DNA of 64,000 nt from Luzula sylvatica (lineage: Eukaryota; Streptophyta; Magnoliopsida; Poales; Juncaceae). The stretch lies in NCBI GenBank assembly GCA_946800325.1, contig OX326960.1, positions 33,695,629 to 33,759,628 of the forward strand, read 5' to 3'. The translations under genes and the position numbers were made by a program. Positions 24,995-36,295 of the stretch are shown here, piece after piece. Below the pieces are notes generated by a model. That model saw only the letters and a list, made by a program, of their open reading frames with translations. It was not told the DNA's origin and made no database searches. Within the stretch, counting starts at the first letter, position 1; each line of letters opens with the position of its first letter.

Positions 24995-26900
24995 TGTGAT
25001 TATTATATGATATCATTATTAATACTTAGTGCATGCACCTCTATAAAAATATATCATATAAATATGTGTAGCATATCATATGACTATATTTATGTGCATA
25101 TTACAACCGTACTTAATTTATTTAGGTGCATAATAACTATAACTTTAGGGGGAATTTTGAAATTTTGAAATCAATATTGAAATATATTACACCTGACTTG
25201 AAGGAATATTGAAATTTATATAATACATCCGACCTAAATAAAAATACTTCTAAAATAAATAAATATAATAGATCACTTATTCATCAAACTCATAACATTA
25301 AAAAGATGTCTAAACCATGATTTTTGTACAATACTTGACTTAAAAAAATATTGTATATAACACTTGCCATAAATAATTCTATTTTATTTTTATCTAAGAT
25401 TAAATAACATAAAATACCATATTAGGATATCAAATTCTTAATATATCTGAAAAATAATACCACAAAGGTATTTCGAGTAACCAAATTAGACGAGGTTTTT
25501 CGAGTAACAAAATTATGGCTTAAACTACAAACAAATCTTACATAAATATACATTAGTTATAGAAATTCATTGAATTTCAAAATACATAAATATACATTAG
25601 TTATATTAGTTATAGAAATTCATTGAATTTCGAGTAACAAAATTATGGCTTAAACTACAAACAAAATCTTACATAAATATACATTAGTTATAGAAATTCA
25701 TTGAATTTCAAAATACATAAATATACATTAGTTATATTAGTTATAGAAATTCATTGAATTTCGAGTAACAAAATTATGGCTTAAACTACAAACAAAATCT
25801 TACATAAATATACATTAGTTATAGAAATTCATTGAATTTCAAAATACATATAACACTCTCAGGAATAGAAGTATAGAAAAAATCAACTATCATGTGAGTT
25901 GGAATGAACTGACCGTGTGAAGACAGATCGGGGAAATTTCAGAGAAAAGAAGAGATTAGGTTATATATAAAAAATAAATTGAAAATATATCAAAATCGAG
26001 CCGTGGTTGGGGCTAGGTTGTCAAGATGTCTACCGACATTTGTTCTAGCATTCTGTCGAGAGGACATAATTCTTACCCGATTCGTAATAGCCGTTGTTTT
26101 CTGTCGAGATGACATTAGTCCGTGTCGTCGTCGAAAGCCTCGCATTCTCATAATCGTCGTCAAGACGAGAGAGAAACGGGGGGCTCTGTGAGGTTGTGTG
26201 AGGGTGTGAGCGTTTGTTCTGAGAGAGAAATAAGGATATATAGCATGCTCCAATCGGATGGAGGAGATGAACATGAAATCATACGGACAAATCCAACAGC
26301 TGGAAAATAGGCAACGTGGAAGGCTGTGGAAAGAGCCAACCCCTTAGGATAATTCTATAATAACTACGAGAACAAAAACTATAAATTGATTACTTCATTT
26401 GCCCTGTTTATTGAAGTCAGTTTGGAATGCATGTGCCTTCACCATTTTCCTACGGAGAGTACTGTCAAAACCTAAATTCTGCTACTGTACTTATGTTCGG
26501 AAACATTTTTGGATTGAATTTTTGGTCCAATTTACTGTTGACCTTTTACAATTGTTGTGATGCATTGTTTCTTTTTCAATTCTGGTTGAATTTGGGTCGA
26601 ATTAGGATTTGATTTATTTTTTTATGATGATTGCATTGAAGTTGTATGTTTGATTATTAAAGTTCATTCTTTTTAGCATTGGATCTATAGATTGGCCAAT
26701 TGGCTGTTTTGAAAATTGATCTTTTAAATTCTGATTTGGGCTTAATTATAATCCTATTTAATCAAGCATTAGTGGTTTGACATTATTTAGTTGTTCATAC
26801 TTCATAGGTCCAATAAACGCTATTAGGAGACAAATTGGGAAAATTTCCAGCTCCATTGCAAATGAATACAATTCATTTCACATTGCAAGCAATTTAAAAG
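24995..26900. other. AT-rich spacer between MULE and LINE
   Basis: Mostly AT-rich with one tandem repeat (25500-25855). The stretch 25979-26290 is richer in GC. On its minus strand it has a TATA-like 'gctatatatcc' followed by a CT-rich leader-like run, but the open frames there match nothing I know. Confidence 0.4.
25500..25855. repeat. Tandem repeat, about 130-bp period, 2.7 copies
   Basis: 'cgagtaacaaaattatggct' occurs at 25501, 25631 and 25762. Within each unit 'acattagttatagaaattc' is itself repeated. The copies are nearly identical, so the expansion is recent. Confidence 0.9.
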
Positions 26901-27675
26901 GAGAGGATTGTATATTCAGGGTAAGTTCATTTCGTATTTCACATTGCTAATGAATGCAGTTTTGAAAATACAGTTCATTTCATATTTTCATCTTTCTATA
27001 TTCAGAGTTGTAATTGCAAAAAAAAAAGAATTTCAAGGGCCTTGGAACAGAAGTCGCGGGCATTTCAATTGGTACCGGTACCAGGCTGGTAGAAATTTCT
27101 GCAATTTCAATTTGAATTTCAAAATGGTAAGATATTATATATTATCGATTGGAATTCAAGTATCAATTCTTCGTGCTAATTTTATTTAACATACTAAATT
27201 CTTATAATTGATTAATCGAAATCCAGATTTTGAGTTATGTACAAAGCAAAGCATGATGCTACTGCTGTTTTGGTAAGTTAATTTTGTTTGTATTTTACGA
27301 TATTTATTTTAAGTACAATTCAAACTTCCAAATATGGAATTATAGGTTTTGCGATTTACAGGGCTATTTAGTCTGCTTTTAGTAAGCACGTTGTGCATAA
27401 CATGTTCTTTAATTATATAGTATTTTCTTATGCAATTTTTATATCATTCTAATCTTGATTTAATAAACCTTTTTCTTTTTCTTTTTTTTGAAGAAAATTT
27501 GCCACAGTTGTTAAATTGGAGAACGGTAGAAAACCCGAATCGGTACCAGGCAGCATGGTCAATGCAGTTTCAGAGGTTCTCAACATCCAATCTACCACTC
27601 TTCACATTTCTGACAACGATATTGAAACTATCAGAGTTATCAATTTATAGAATTACATACACACAAATCACTCTT

Positions 27676-29124
27676 ATGGCTACAGTTTCGAATATAGACA
27701 ACAGATCATATGCACAAGCTGTGCGGGGAGGAGAGTTGGAGGAGCAGGATGAAGGGGAGTGGATTGAGGTGAAGAATAGAAGGAAAAGAGGAAAAGAGTG
27801 CTATCGTTGCTTTGGTACGGATCATTTGAAATGGGAGTGCAGAGAGCCAATAAGATGTAGGGGGTGCAGGAAGATTGGGCATCTAGAGAGATATTGCACA
27901 CAAAAAATTACCAAACTAAAAAATCAAAATTATTACAGACCATTACAAGCTTATCATTACATCTCAAATGGATTAATGAATGAATCAAATGCAACAAAGA
28001 AGAAAACTGAAGCAAAACAAATTCAGATGGTACTAAGAAGAATTCCGGTACAATGGTGTGAACCTGAAGCAATAAAGGAGGCTGTATCAGGTTTTGCAAT
28101 CCTTAATCAAATAAAAGAAATTAGAGGAGCAAATGAGATGAAAGAAGTTTATCTTGAAGCTAGGGTGAAGGAAGAGAAAATGATACAAAAATTTCTGGTG
28201 TACCAAGATGAATTATTTGAAAGAAAAGTTCAAGTGCTCATCCTGCAAAAAAGAGATAAGAAAAGTAAGATCTGGGTAAAAAAGAAAAAAGAGCCAATAA
28301 AGGAATGGAGGGTAAAAAGAGATTGGAGAATGGAGGCAAACCTGTGCAGAACTATGGTACCATATGAAACTGAAGATTTGATAAAAGAGTATGTGGAAAT
28401 TTATCAGGAAGATCTTAGCCTCATTTCGTCAAACACTTCAGATGCAAATGAAAATTCTTATGTTCAAAACATAATGAGTACAGTTCTTAATCCCATTCCA
28501 TTAAACACCTCAGAGGCATTTGAAAAATCCCACGAAAAGAACAAAAGGAGTCAAACTCATAGCCCCATTTCATCAAACACCTCAGAGGCAAACAAAAACC
28601 CTTATGATCAGAACAGAATGAGTTCAGTTCATAGCCCCATTTTATCAAACACTACAGTTGCATCAGATTCATCAAATTCACAAAGCAGTAAATCATATGA
28701 AAGTGAATATCAAGCTGATCCAATACAGATGGTAGAGGATAGTAAAGCGAAGGAAGAAGTAAATGGAGGCTCCAGTGAACGTATGGATAAGGCAATTGTA
28801 ATCATTAATAACCCAATGTTGGAAGAAGGAGAGAGAAAAGAGGTGAGAAGAAGTAAAAGACTGCTAGATAAGCAGTCAGATACTTACATCTCGGCCACAA
28901 GCAAAGCTCAAATGATTCAGTACCAGCAAATTACTCATGGTTTTACCAAGAGGAGTAATAGGCATAAAACAAGAGAGGGCTCAGATTTCATATCATCATT
29001 GCCGGCCAAAGTATACTTGGAGGAAGATGATGTATACAAGGCTTTGGAAGAAGTTGGAATAAAAATAAATGAAAACATAAGAAATGTGATTGCTAATTTA
29101 GCAAAAAAGGAGGAAAAAAGATAA
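27676..29124 (+). CDS. LINE ORF1 protein with two zinc knuckles
   Basis: 482-residue nucleic-acid-binding protein of a plant L1-like retrotransposon, which would coat the element RNA. It starts at MATVSNIDNRSYAQAV; the open frame runs further up but without element-like sequence. Two CCHC-type knuckles lie at about residues 40-75 (CYRCFGTDHLKWEC and CRGCRKIGHLERYC). The middle is lysine/glutamate rich, and a Ser-rich part has three imperfect copies of a 'SSNTSEAN' phrase at about residues 255-325. It ends 44 nt before ORF2. The frame is intact. Confidence 0.85.
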   Translation: MATVSNIDNRSYAQAVRGGELEEQDEGEWIEVKNRRKRGKECYRCFGTDHLKWECREPIRCRGCRKIGHLERYCTQKITKLKNQNYYRPLQAYHYISNGLMNESNATKKKTEAKQIQMVLRRIPVQWCEPEAIKEAVSGFAILNQIKEIRGANEMKEVYLEARVKEEKMIQKFLVYQDELFERKVQVLILQKRDKKSKIWVKKKKEPIKEWRVKRDWRMEANLCRTMVPYETEDLIKEYVEIYQEDLSLISSNTSDANENSYVQNIMSTVLNPIPLNTSEAFEKSHEKNKRSQTHSPISSNTSEANKNPYDQNRMSSVHSPILSNTTVASDSSNSQSSKSYESEYQADPIQMVEDSKAKEEVNGGSSERMDKAIVIINNPMLEEGERKEVRRSKRLLDKQSDTYISATSKAQMIQYQQITHGFTKRSNRHKTREGSDFISSLPAKVYLEEDDVYKALEEVGIKINENIRNVIANLAKKEEKR

Positions 29125-29168
29125 AACATAAAAAACAAATCAAAAAGAGAAGTATAAATTAGTTTTAA

Positions 29169-32100
29169 ATGAAAACAAAAAAATTATCAATACTCACATG
29201 GAATGTGAGAGGTGTAGGAGCAAAAGAGAAGAGATTGGTAGTAAGACAGAGAAGAGTAGAAGAAGGAGTAGATATTATATGTCTCCAAGAGACTAAATTG
29301 AAATCATACGATCAATCAATTCACAAGCAATTAATAGGATCCAGATTAACCGAATATGAAACCCTAGATTCAAATGGGGCATCTGGAGGGATCTTAGTGG
29401 CATGGAATAATGATTTCTATGAGAAAATAGTTGCAGAGAAGAGAGAATACTCAGTAACAGTGGGATTAAAGTGTAAATGGGACAATGGTATTGTCTTTAT
29501 TACCACGGTATATGGGCCGCAAATTTTTGCTGATAAAGAAAGATTTCTTAAGGAGTTGGAAGAGATTGCAGATCACATAGATAAGCCATAGATTATTAAT
29601 GGTGATTTCAATCTCATAGCAAAAATAGAGAAAAGGACAGGAGATAGTAGAAGAAATTGGGAGGAAGCCCAACTGTTCACAAGTTTTATAAACGCCAAAA
29701 ATCTCATAAATCCCCCACTTCAGGGGAGAATTTATACATGGTGTAATGCCATTGCCAAAGCAAGGATTGATAGATTTATTTTCAACTTGCAATGGTCGCA
29801 AAAGTTCCCGTTTTTTTCTCAAACCGCCAAATTAAATTCTTGTTCAGACCATAACCCTATTTTAGATGAGGCACAAACAAAATTTCCTATATTTAAAGGC
29901 TTCAGATTCGAAAATTCTTGGATTAAAAATCAAGAGGCAAAAACAATCATAGAGGATCATTTGAAATCTTCTCAGACAAAAACAATAAAAGAATTTCATA
30001 AAAAGATGGAAGAATTAGGGAAAAAGTTGAAAAGTTGGGAGAAGAATAAAAAACATAACTCAAGAAAATATGAGGAAAACTGTAACAGTATTCTATCATG
30101 GATAGAAATAAAACAGGAGGAAAGAGAGTTAAGGGAGATGGAGAAATGGCTTAAAGCATTGATTAAGCAAAGAATAATGGAGTTAGCCCAAGAGAGGGAA
30201 ACTTATTGGAGGCAAAGAGCTAAGTTTCAGTGGGCAAAAGAAGGTGATTCAAATTCAGCTTTTTTTCATAGATACGCTTCTATGAAAAAATCAAAGCTTA
30301 TGGTGCCTGTATTGGAAAATAATCAGCAAATTGAGGTAACATCTCAAAGAGATAAAGCTAATATACTATTTGAGTTTTACAGGGATCTAATTGGAAAAAA
30401 GCCAGAAGTAAAAGTGAGCCACTCACAACTGGACTTCTCCAGTATTTTTGCAAGTGAGGAGCAAGTAGATATGACTCCATTAAAGGGAGAGATCCTTATA
30501 GAGGAATTGGATCATGTTATAAAAAGATGGAAAAGAGATAAGGCTCCCGGGCCAGATGGCTTTAATGGGGATTTTTTCAGAGAATATTGGATATTTATAA
30601 GGACAGAGGTAGAAGAAATAATTAAGGCCCATGCGAGAGAAGAAGGGATGGGGCCTTATGAATTATCTTACATCACTTTAATTCCAAAAAAAGATGGTGC
30701 AAGATGTTGGGGAATATCCTCGACCCCGGGCCCGCGCAGCGGATATGTAGGCCCGGTTCGATTCCCCGATTCCCGAGATCACGCCACGACTTCGAGGGTA
30801 CGATGCGAATAGAAGGACAGATTCATACCAGTGCCAAATTGATGGCACACGAAGGGTTGATCGCCGCCTTCTATTTCCTTCGGTGTCACGTTGGTGACTA
30901 GCCCGTACGTCCCATACCGCACGTCTCCCACCGTTTCGACACGCCTCGGGTTGTCTTCGTGCGTTCCATGCCCGCATGATTCCACAGCCCGTTACTCGAT
31001 TACTTCTCCGGTTTGATCACAACGAAGAGCCACATGTGTCGCTCCTCTACCCGTATCCACCGTGAGTCGTAACACCTCGGTCGCGGATGCACCTGCCTAG
31101 GCGATGCACCGGCGAACTTGCATGATTGCGTTTCGATTCTCTAGACGGAGAAAATTCTTTTCTCCTTCTCTCTCAATCTCTTCGCACTCTTTCATCAAGT
31201 GATTAGAGTCTCTTAATTTCTGGATTAATTCTAAATTAACTCCATTAATTTTCTGGTTGAACTAATCTAATTATTCAACTGGTTGGTCTGATGAGAGAGA
31301 GAGAAACATCCTATATATACTCCATAGGATAAGGATGGGCCAAAAGGTATGTATATCTTCTATACACCTTTTCAAACAGAAAACTGCATACACCCTTTCA
31401 GTAATCTGTCAGAACGAAAATATTAAATCGTTCCAACCGACTTTGAACATTTACGAAAGTTGTAGATAATCTAATTATCTTTCCAACCCAATTTGGCCCA
31501 GCCCAATTGGAGTTCGGACCCGAAAGTTACGGCCGTTTTACTGACTGTATGTCAAACTGTCGCACCCTTTCGGTATTTCATTAGAACGATACTGATACTT
31601 CGCTCAAATGAAATATATTACAACATGAAAGTTCTAGATAATCTCATTATCTAACTAACCCAATTTGAACCATTCAAATCGGAGTTTCCTACTGAAAGTT
31701 ATACTAGTGTTACTAATCTGTTTCGTATGCCCACGAACGCGTACGTTCGTTTGTCCTACGTACCATTTTAGCGATGATCCAAAACTGTATTTCCTTCACA
31801 AGATTAGCCAAGGATTTTAGGCCAATCAGTTTAATATCAAGCATGCAAAAAATAGTATCGAAAGCTCTGGCTAATAGATTGCAAAAGATCATTAATGAAT
31901 TAGTCAGGCCAAATCAGCTAGGTTTTTTGAAGGGGAGGGAGATTGCGGAGTGTTATGTATTTGCTAGGGAGTCAATGCATTATTCTTGGCAAAACAATAA
32001 ACCATTATTGCTATTTAAGGCTGATGTGCAAAAAGCATTTGATACAATTGGATGGGATTTCATTTTGAAGATATTAAGAGCAAGAGGTTTTGATGAAATT

Positions 32101-33800
32101 TGGATTTCATGGATTGAATATAATGTGCTCAAAGGATCCGCAAAAATATTACTGAATGGGGTACCAGGAAAGAGCATACATATGCGAAGAGGGGTAAGGC
32201 AAGGAGATCCTTTGTCCCCTTACCTTTTTATACTGGCAATGGACACATTAGCAAGGATTGTGAAAAAATTGGCATTAAACAACTTTATTGAGAGGCCAAT
32301 TGAAAAAGCGCAAATTGTATTAATGTATGCTGATGATAGCTTATTTCTGATAAAACCAGATATGACCCAAGTGAAGAGATTAAAATTCATTCTAAACACT
32401 TTTGCTGAGCACTCGGGATTGAGTATAAATTATACCAAATCGGAGTTCAATGTAATTAAGGGAGGAGATGCAAGTATTGCAGAGATTCAGGAAGAATTAG
32501 GTTGTCCTATGGCAGAATTACCCCTTAAATATTTAGGGTATAATTTGCATTACAGGAAACCAAAGAAGGAGGATTATAAAAAAATTTGGAAAAAATTGAA
32601 AATAGGTTGCAAGGATGGAAAGGGGCTTTGTTGAGTATTGGAGGAAGAATAATATTGATTAATACTGTATTATCATCAATACCAATATACTATTTTATGA
32701 TATATAAATTTCCTAAATGGGCAATTAAGGAAATTGATAAATTGAGAAGGAACTTTTTATGGAGGGGAAATAAGGAAAAAGGAATGAATTTAATTGACTG
32801 GAAAAAGATTTGCAGACCCAAAGAAGTAGGAGGCCTGGGTATAATGAATTTGGAATTATTCAATAATGCATTATTAATGAAATGGTTATGGAAATATTTT
32901 AATAATAAGGAAGGGTTAAATTGGCAACAATTAGTGAGTGATCCTACAATTAAGGAGGAGGAGAAGAGTAAAGGGGATTCATATTTTTGGAAAGAAGTGA
33001 AAAAAATGTCAGAGTTTTTCTTTATGTTTTCAACAGTGAAAGTTGGAAATGGAGAAAATACCAGAGTATGGTACCAAAATTGGGGAGAGGGTATTTTAGA
33101 AAGAAAATTTCATAGTTTATATTCTTTTGAGGAAGAAAAGAAAATAAATATAAAGGAATATAAATCTCAGGAGGATAATATGAGTCATTATAAAAGTCAT
33201 ATGTCAAGAAAAGCAGAGCAGGAAATGAAACAATTGGAATGGATGATGAACCAGATTGAGTTAAATGAGGAGAATGATGAATTAATATGGGATTTGGAAA
33301 AAAAAGGGGTTTATTCAGCAAAAAGTGCCTATAGGCAGATGAGTATAGGGGTCTTTTCATTCTCGGATCTTAAATTGATTTGGGAAATAAAAATCCCATT
33401 AAAAATGCAAGTACTAATATGGCTATGGAGACAAAATAAAGTGCAAACGATAGATAATCTGATACAAAGAGGGATGTGCATACCAAATAGATGTCCAATG
33501 TGCAAGAAGGCAAGTGAGTCAGGGGAGCATCTGATCCAGGAGTGCGAGTTGATGCAGAAGACGTGGCAGAGCTTCAGAGCCTATGTAAATGGCGAAAATT
33601 TCCTGAAAAACAATTTAAATCAAATGTTTGAATTGATATTCAAAGAAGGTTCTGATAAAAAAGGTAGAGTCTTTACCTCGATCTTTGTCTTTGTGATGTG
33701 GAGGGAGAGATGTCGAAGAGTGTTTACGGAGTTTCAGAAAACGGTGGAGGAGCTTGTAGAAGAAATCCAAGGAGAAATGCAACTCAATGAAAGATCGTAA
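29169..33800 (+). pseudogene. LINE ORF2 (endonuclease and reverse transcriptase), disrupted
   Basis: Would nick target DNA and reverse-transcribe the LINE RNA. The N-terminal endonuclease starts TWNVRGVG, with LQETKL, then NGDFN and SDHNPIL. Reverse transcriptase motifs: IPKKDGA, DFRPISLIS, ADVQKAFDTI, RGVRQGDPLSPYLF and YADD (about 32325-32340). A C-terminal CPMCKKAS...H...C zinc motif is near 33500. Three lesions: TAG at 29589-29591 where the family has Trp (before IINGDFN); the solo LTR at 30705-31798; and a one-base deletion in an A-run near 32590-32600, after which the frame continues 32586-33800. Otherwise the frame is continuous. Confidence 0.92.
30705..31798 (-). mobile_element. Solo LTR (1.1 kb) inside LINE ORF2
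   Basis: Flanked by the perfect 5-bp duplication 'caaga' (30700-30704, 31799-31803), with TG...CA ends. Removing the LTR and one repeat rejoins KKDGAR to LAKDFRPIS in frame. On the minus strand it runs TGAAGGAAAT...TTCCCCAACA, with a TATATATA box at 31312-31319. Its GC-rich U5 edge (30719-30760) is similar to 61978-62141, another copy of the same family. No internal genes are present. Confidence 0.95.
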
Positions 33801-34293
33801 AAAGGAAAAATGAAAAAAGGAGAAGAGAGATTAGAGATGTAAGAGGAAATAAATGGTAGTAAATCTTGTTGTATACCTGGTACAAAGAAGTAAAAAAATG
33901 GTTTTATTCGCGGAGTCAGTCAGAGACGAGCGGCAAAAAACGAAACCCTAGATCTGGTAGAAGAGGCAGAGGAAAGAGAAATATAAAGTACACAATGGCA
34001 TGTACTTATGTTTGAAGAGGAAGAGAAGGCACATAAAGTGCGTGTGGGCCAGAGAAAAGAAAAATGAAGAAGAAAGTGGAGTTGGGCTGAGAGAGGAGGG
34101 AGATAAGGCCTGCTGATTATTTTTATAAAAAAGTGATTACTCTTATTCCTTTTTAGCAGCTTTAAATGAACGAATGTAATTAAGTATGAATGAAAAAAAC
34201 ACTATGTAAATATTTTATTATAATTTATAAAAAATTAGACGAGGGAGTGAAACCCTCTCTAATTTTCTTCAAAAAAGAAAAAAAGAAAAAAAA
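33801..34293 (+). other. LINE 3' region and A-rich tail
   Basis: Purine-rich non-coding DNA after ORF2, ending in 'ccctctctaattttcttc' and an A-rich tail. A similar 'ccctctccgaatttactc' plus poly-A end is found on the SINE at 49534-49754, so the SINE may use this LINE's machinery. That link is inference. Confidence 0.6.
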
Positions 34294-34352
34294 GAATTAC
34301 ATTCATATTAACGAATTGTAAATTTTTGCAATAGGTAAAAGAGTAGGGAGAA

Positions 34353-34428
34353 TGGCAGAGTTGTTGAAATCCGAAGAGGTGATAGAGCAAGTGGATTCGA
34401 GAACTATTGCGGCCTCTCCTTTTGTTAA
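34353..34428 (+). other. Orphan exon-like fragment (MAELLKSEEVIEQVDSRT...)
   Basis: The 76-bp stretch from the ATG encodes about 25 residues with an ordinary, non-repetitive composition (MAELLKSEEVIEQVDSRTIA...), followed by a possible donor 'aaagttaatt'. I do not recognise the protein. It could be the first exon of a gene whose remainder is displaced, or chance. Confidence 0.25.
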
Positions 34429-34479
34429 AGTTAATTATTTCTTTGATTTGTGATTTGATATTTGATTAAGCTTTAATTA

Positions 34480-35880
34480 ATTTGTATAAAGAGAAAGAGA
34501 ACAGCGAAAGAGAAAGACTTAATTGAATTCTTAATTTTTCTGATAAAAATAATTACAGTTACATCTCACTGATTACACCTACTTATACAGATTAACTAAT
34601 CTAATCCACTTAGCTTAATTTCCTCACAGCCATACACGTGGCACTTAGTGCTTAATTAATTACACATATACTAAAACAAACTAATTAACTTAATAACGGC
34701 TTACTATACTCGGCCCATTCTTCTTAGCCCAACATAAAAGAATATACTAAAGCCCAGCTGCCTTCTTACTGGAGACCAGACTGAAACTACCGTTATTTGC
34801 ATCCATCCTCTCCAGTTTACCTAGATTAACTGGAGACGTCGCTAATCTGGAAATTAGCTTTAACACCTTTGCCTTACGATGTACAATTGGAGAAAGTTGA
34901 ATCTTTCCTTGGTACCCTCGCGCTAAGGAATTATAATTTGTTTGCGTATTTTTTGTGGGGTTTGGTTTTGAATAATTGGGTTGGTTTAACAGATTAATAG
35001 TGTGAGGTTACTGCCACGTAGATAGTAGGTGCTTAGTCAGTGCCGCTTTAATTGAGTTTTCCAAAGAAGAGGGCGCGAAACGTGTTTTGAAAGAAAGCTT
35101 GTCATTTGAAGGGGTTGATTTAGAACTCAAACCAAAGTATATTTTATTTATTTATTATTTTTTTATAGTTGAAACATTTATTCAATATTTTTATGTTTTC
35201 CAAATTCGATGACGAAACATGAAGGATTATGAGAAAGAGAGAGAGAGCAAGTCTTGAAACAATGTAGTTAAGGTATGTTTGTTTCTCAAATTTGATTCTT
35301 TGCCGATTTTAATTTCTCTTATAGAAGTAAATTATAACATTTGATTACCAAATTCTTCAGTATATATCAAGTATCGGTGTCTTTTTTCATCGTGCCGAAA
35401 CCGACGAAGCTGTACGTTCATTCATCGTTTATTATTCTAGCAAGAGCGAGTCTTACAGGGGGGATGAGAGAAGACGGAGCGCGAAGATATGTCTAGCAAT
35501 TAATTCACGAGAAGGCTATTTCCATGAGCAATGATACAGACCATAACTAATGTCCTCACCTTTCCCACGAATTGCTGACTTGGCAATGGTTTGCCATGTC
35601 ACTACAACTAAATTAATATTTGTCTGAAAAAATAATTGAAAAGAAGTAATTCTTTTGAAAAGAACAAAAGCAACCCTGTTTCTTTCTCGCTTTTTCATTT
35701 GGGGATTTTGGTTTAACTAGGGTTGAAGAGGAAATTAGCAAAGCTCCATTAATTAGTAATTTCCATTGAAAAGAACAAAAGCCATTTCTTTTGCCGACAC
35801 CAGGTTCAGTTCTCTCCTTTCTACAAGAAATTTAATGCTCTTTTCTCATTTATTAGTAATTACGATTCTTGTTCTCTCCT
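34480..35880. other. Non-coding region upstream of the FRS gene
   Basis: 34500-34930 is richer in C and T, with runs such as 'tactcggcccattcttcttagccc', and may be an LTR relic. No edges were found. 35400-35860 could contain leader exons of the FRS gene, since it repeats 'ttgaaaagaacaaaagc'. No coding region can be supported. Confidence 0.35.
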
Positions 35881-35887
35881 CCGTTAA

Positions 35888-36262
35888 GTACTATTTATGC
35901 AATAAAGTCCCTGTTGTAATTACAAATTTTTTTTGTTGTTAAAAAATTGCCAGAAGATTTTACAGCATGTTTCAGAATTTGTATGTATTTTCTGAAGTTT
36001 TTGTTGTAATTTTTTTTTTGAACTTGCAATAAAGTCTCTTGAAATAAAGCTCCTCTTGTATTTTTTTCCATTATGTACTATTTATGCAATAAAGTCCCTG
36101 TTGTTATTACAAGATTTTTTTTTGTTGTTAAAAAATTGCCAGAAGGTTTTACTGCATGTTTCAGAATTTGTATGTATTTTCTAAAGTTTTTGTTGTAATT
36201 TTTTTTTCTGAACTTGCAATAGAGTCTCTGTTGAAATAAAACTCCTCTTGTATTTTTTTTCT
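35888..36262. repeat. Tandem duplication, 187-bp unit, in the FRS gene leader
   Basis: 'gtactatttatgcaataaag' occurs at 35888 and again at 36075, and the following 180 bp match closely (for example 'aaattgccagaag' and 'gcatgtttcagaatttgtat'). The repeat ends about 35 bp before the FRS start codon. Confidence 0.9.
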
Positions 36263-36295
36263 TCTAAACTTTATTGTTTATAATCTAGATAATTC

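Larger units (their letters stand above)
27000..34293 (+). mobile_element. L1-type LINE with a nested solo LTR
   Basis: Contains ORF1 (27676-29124), ORF2 (29169-33800, broken), a 3' region and an A-rich tail 'aaaaaagaaaaaaagaaaaa' ending at 34293. The 5' edge is uncertain and set near 27000. No convincing target duplication was found. Apart from the LTR insertion, only two coding lesions are seen, so the copy is fairly young. Confidence 0.85.

Noticed and set aside
25979..26310. Possible small gene in the GC-richer patch
   Set aside because: Several overlapping short frames on both strands, no conserved motif and no intron or exon signals that agree; kept only as a note in the spacer entry.
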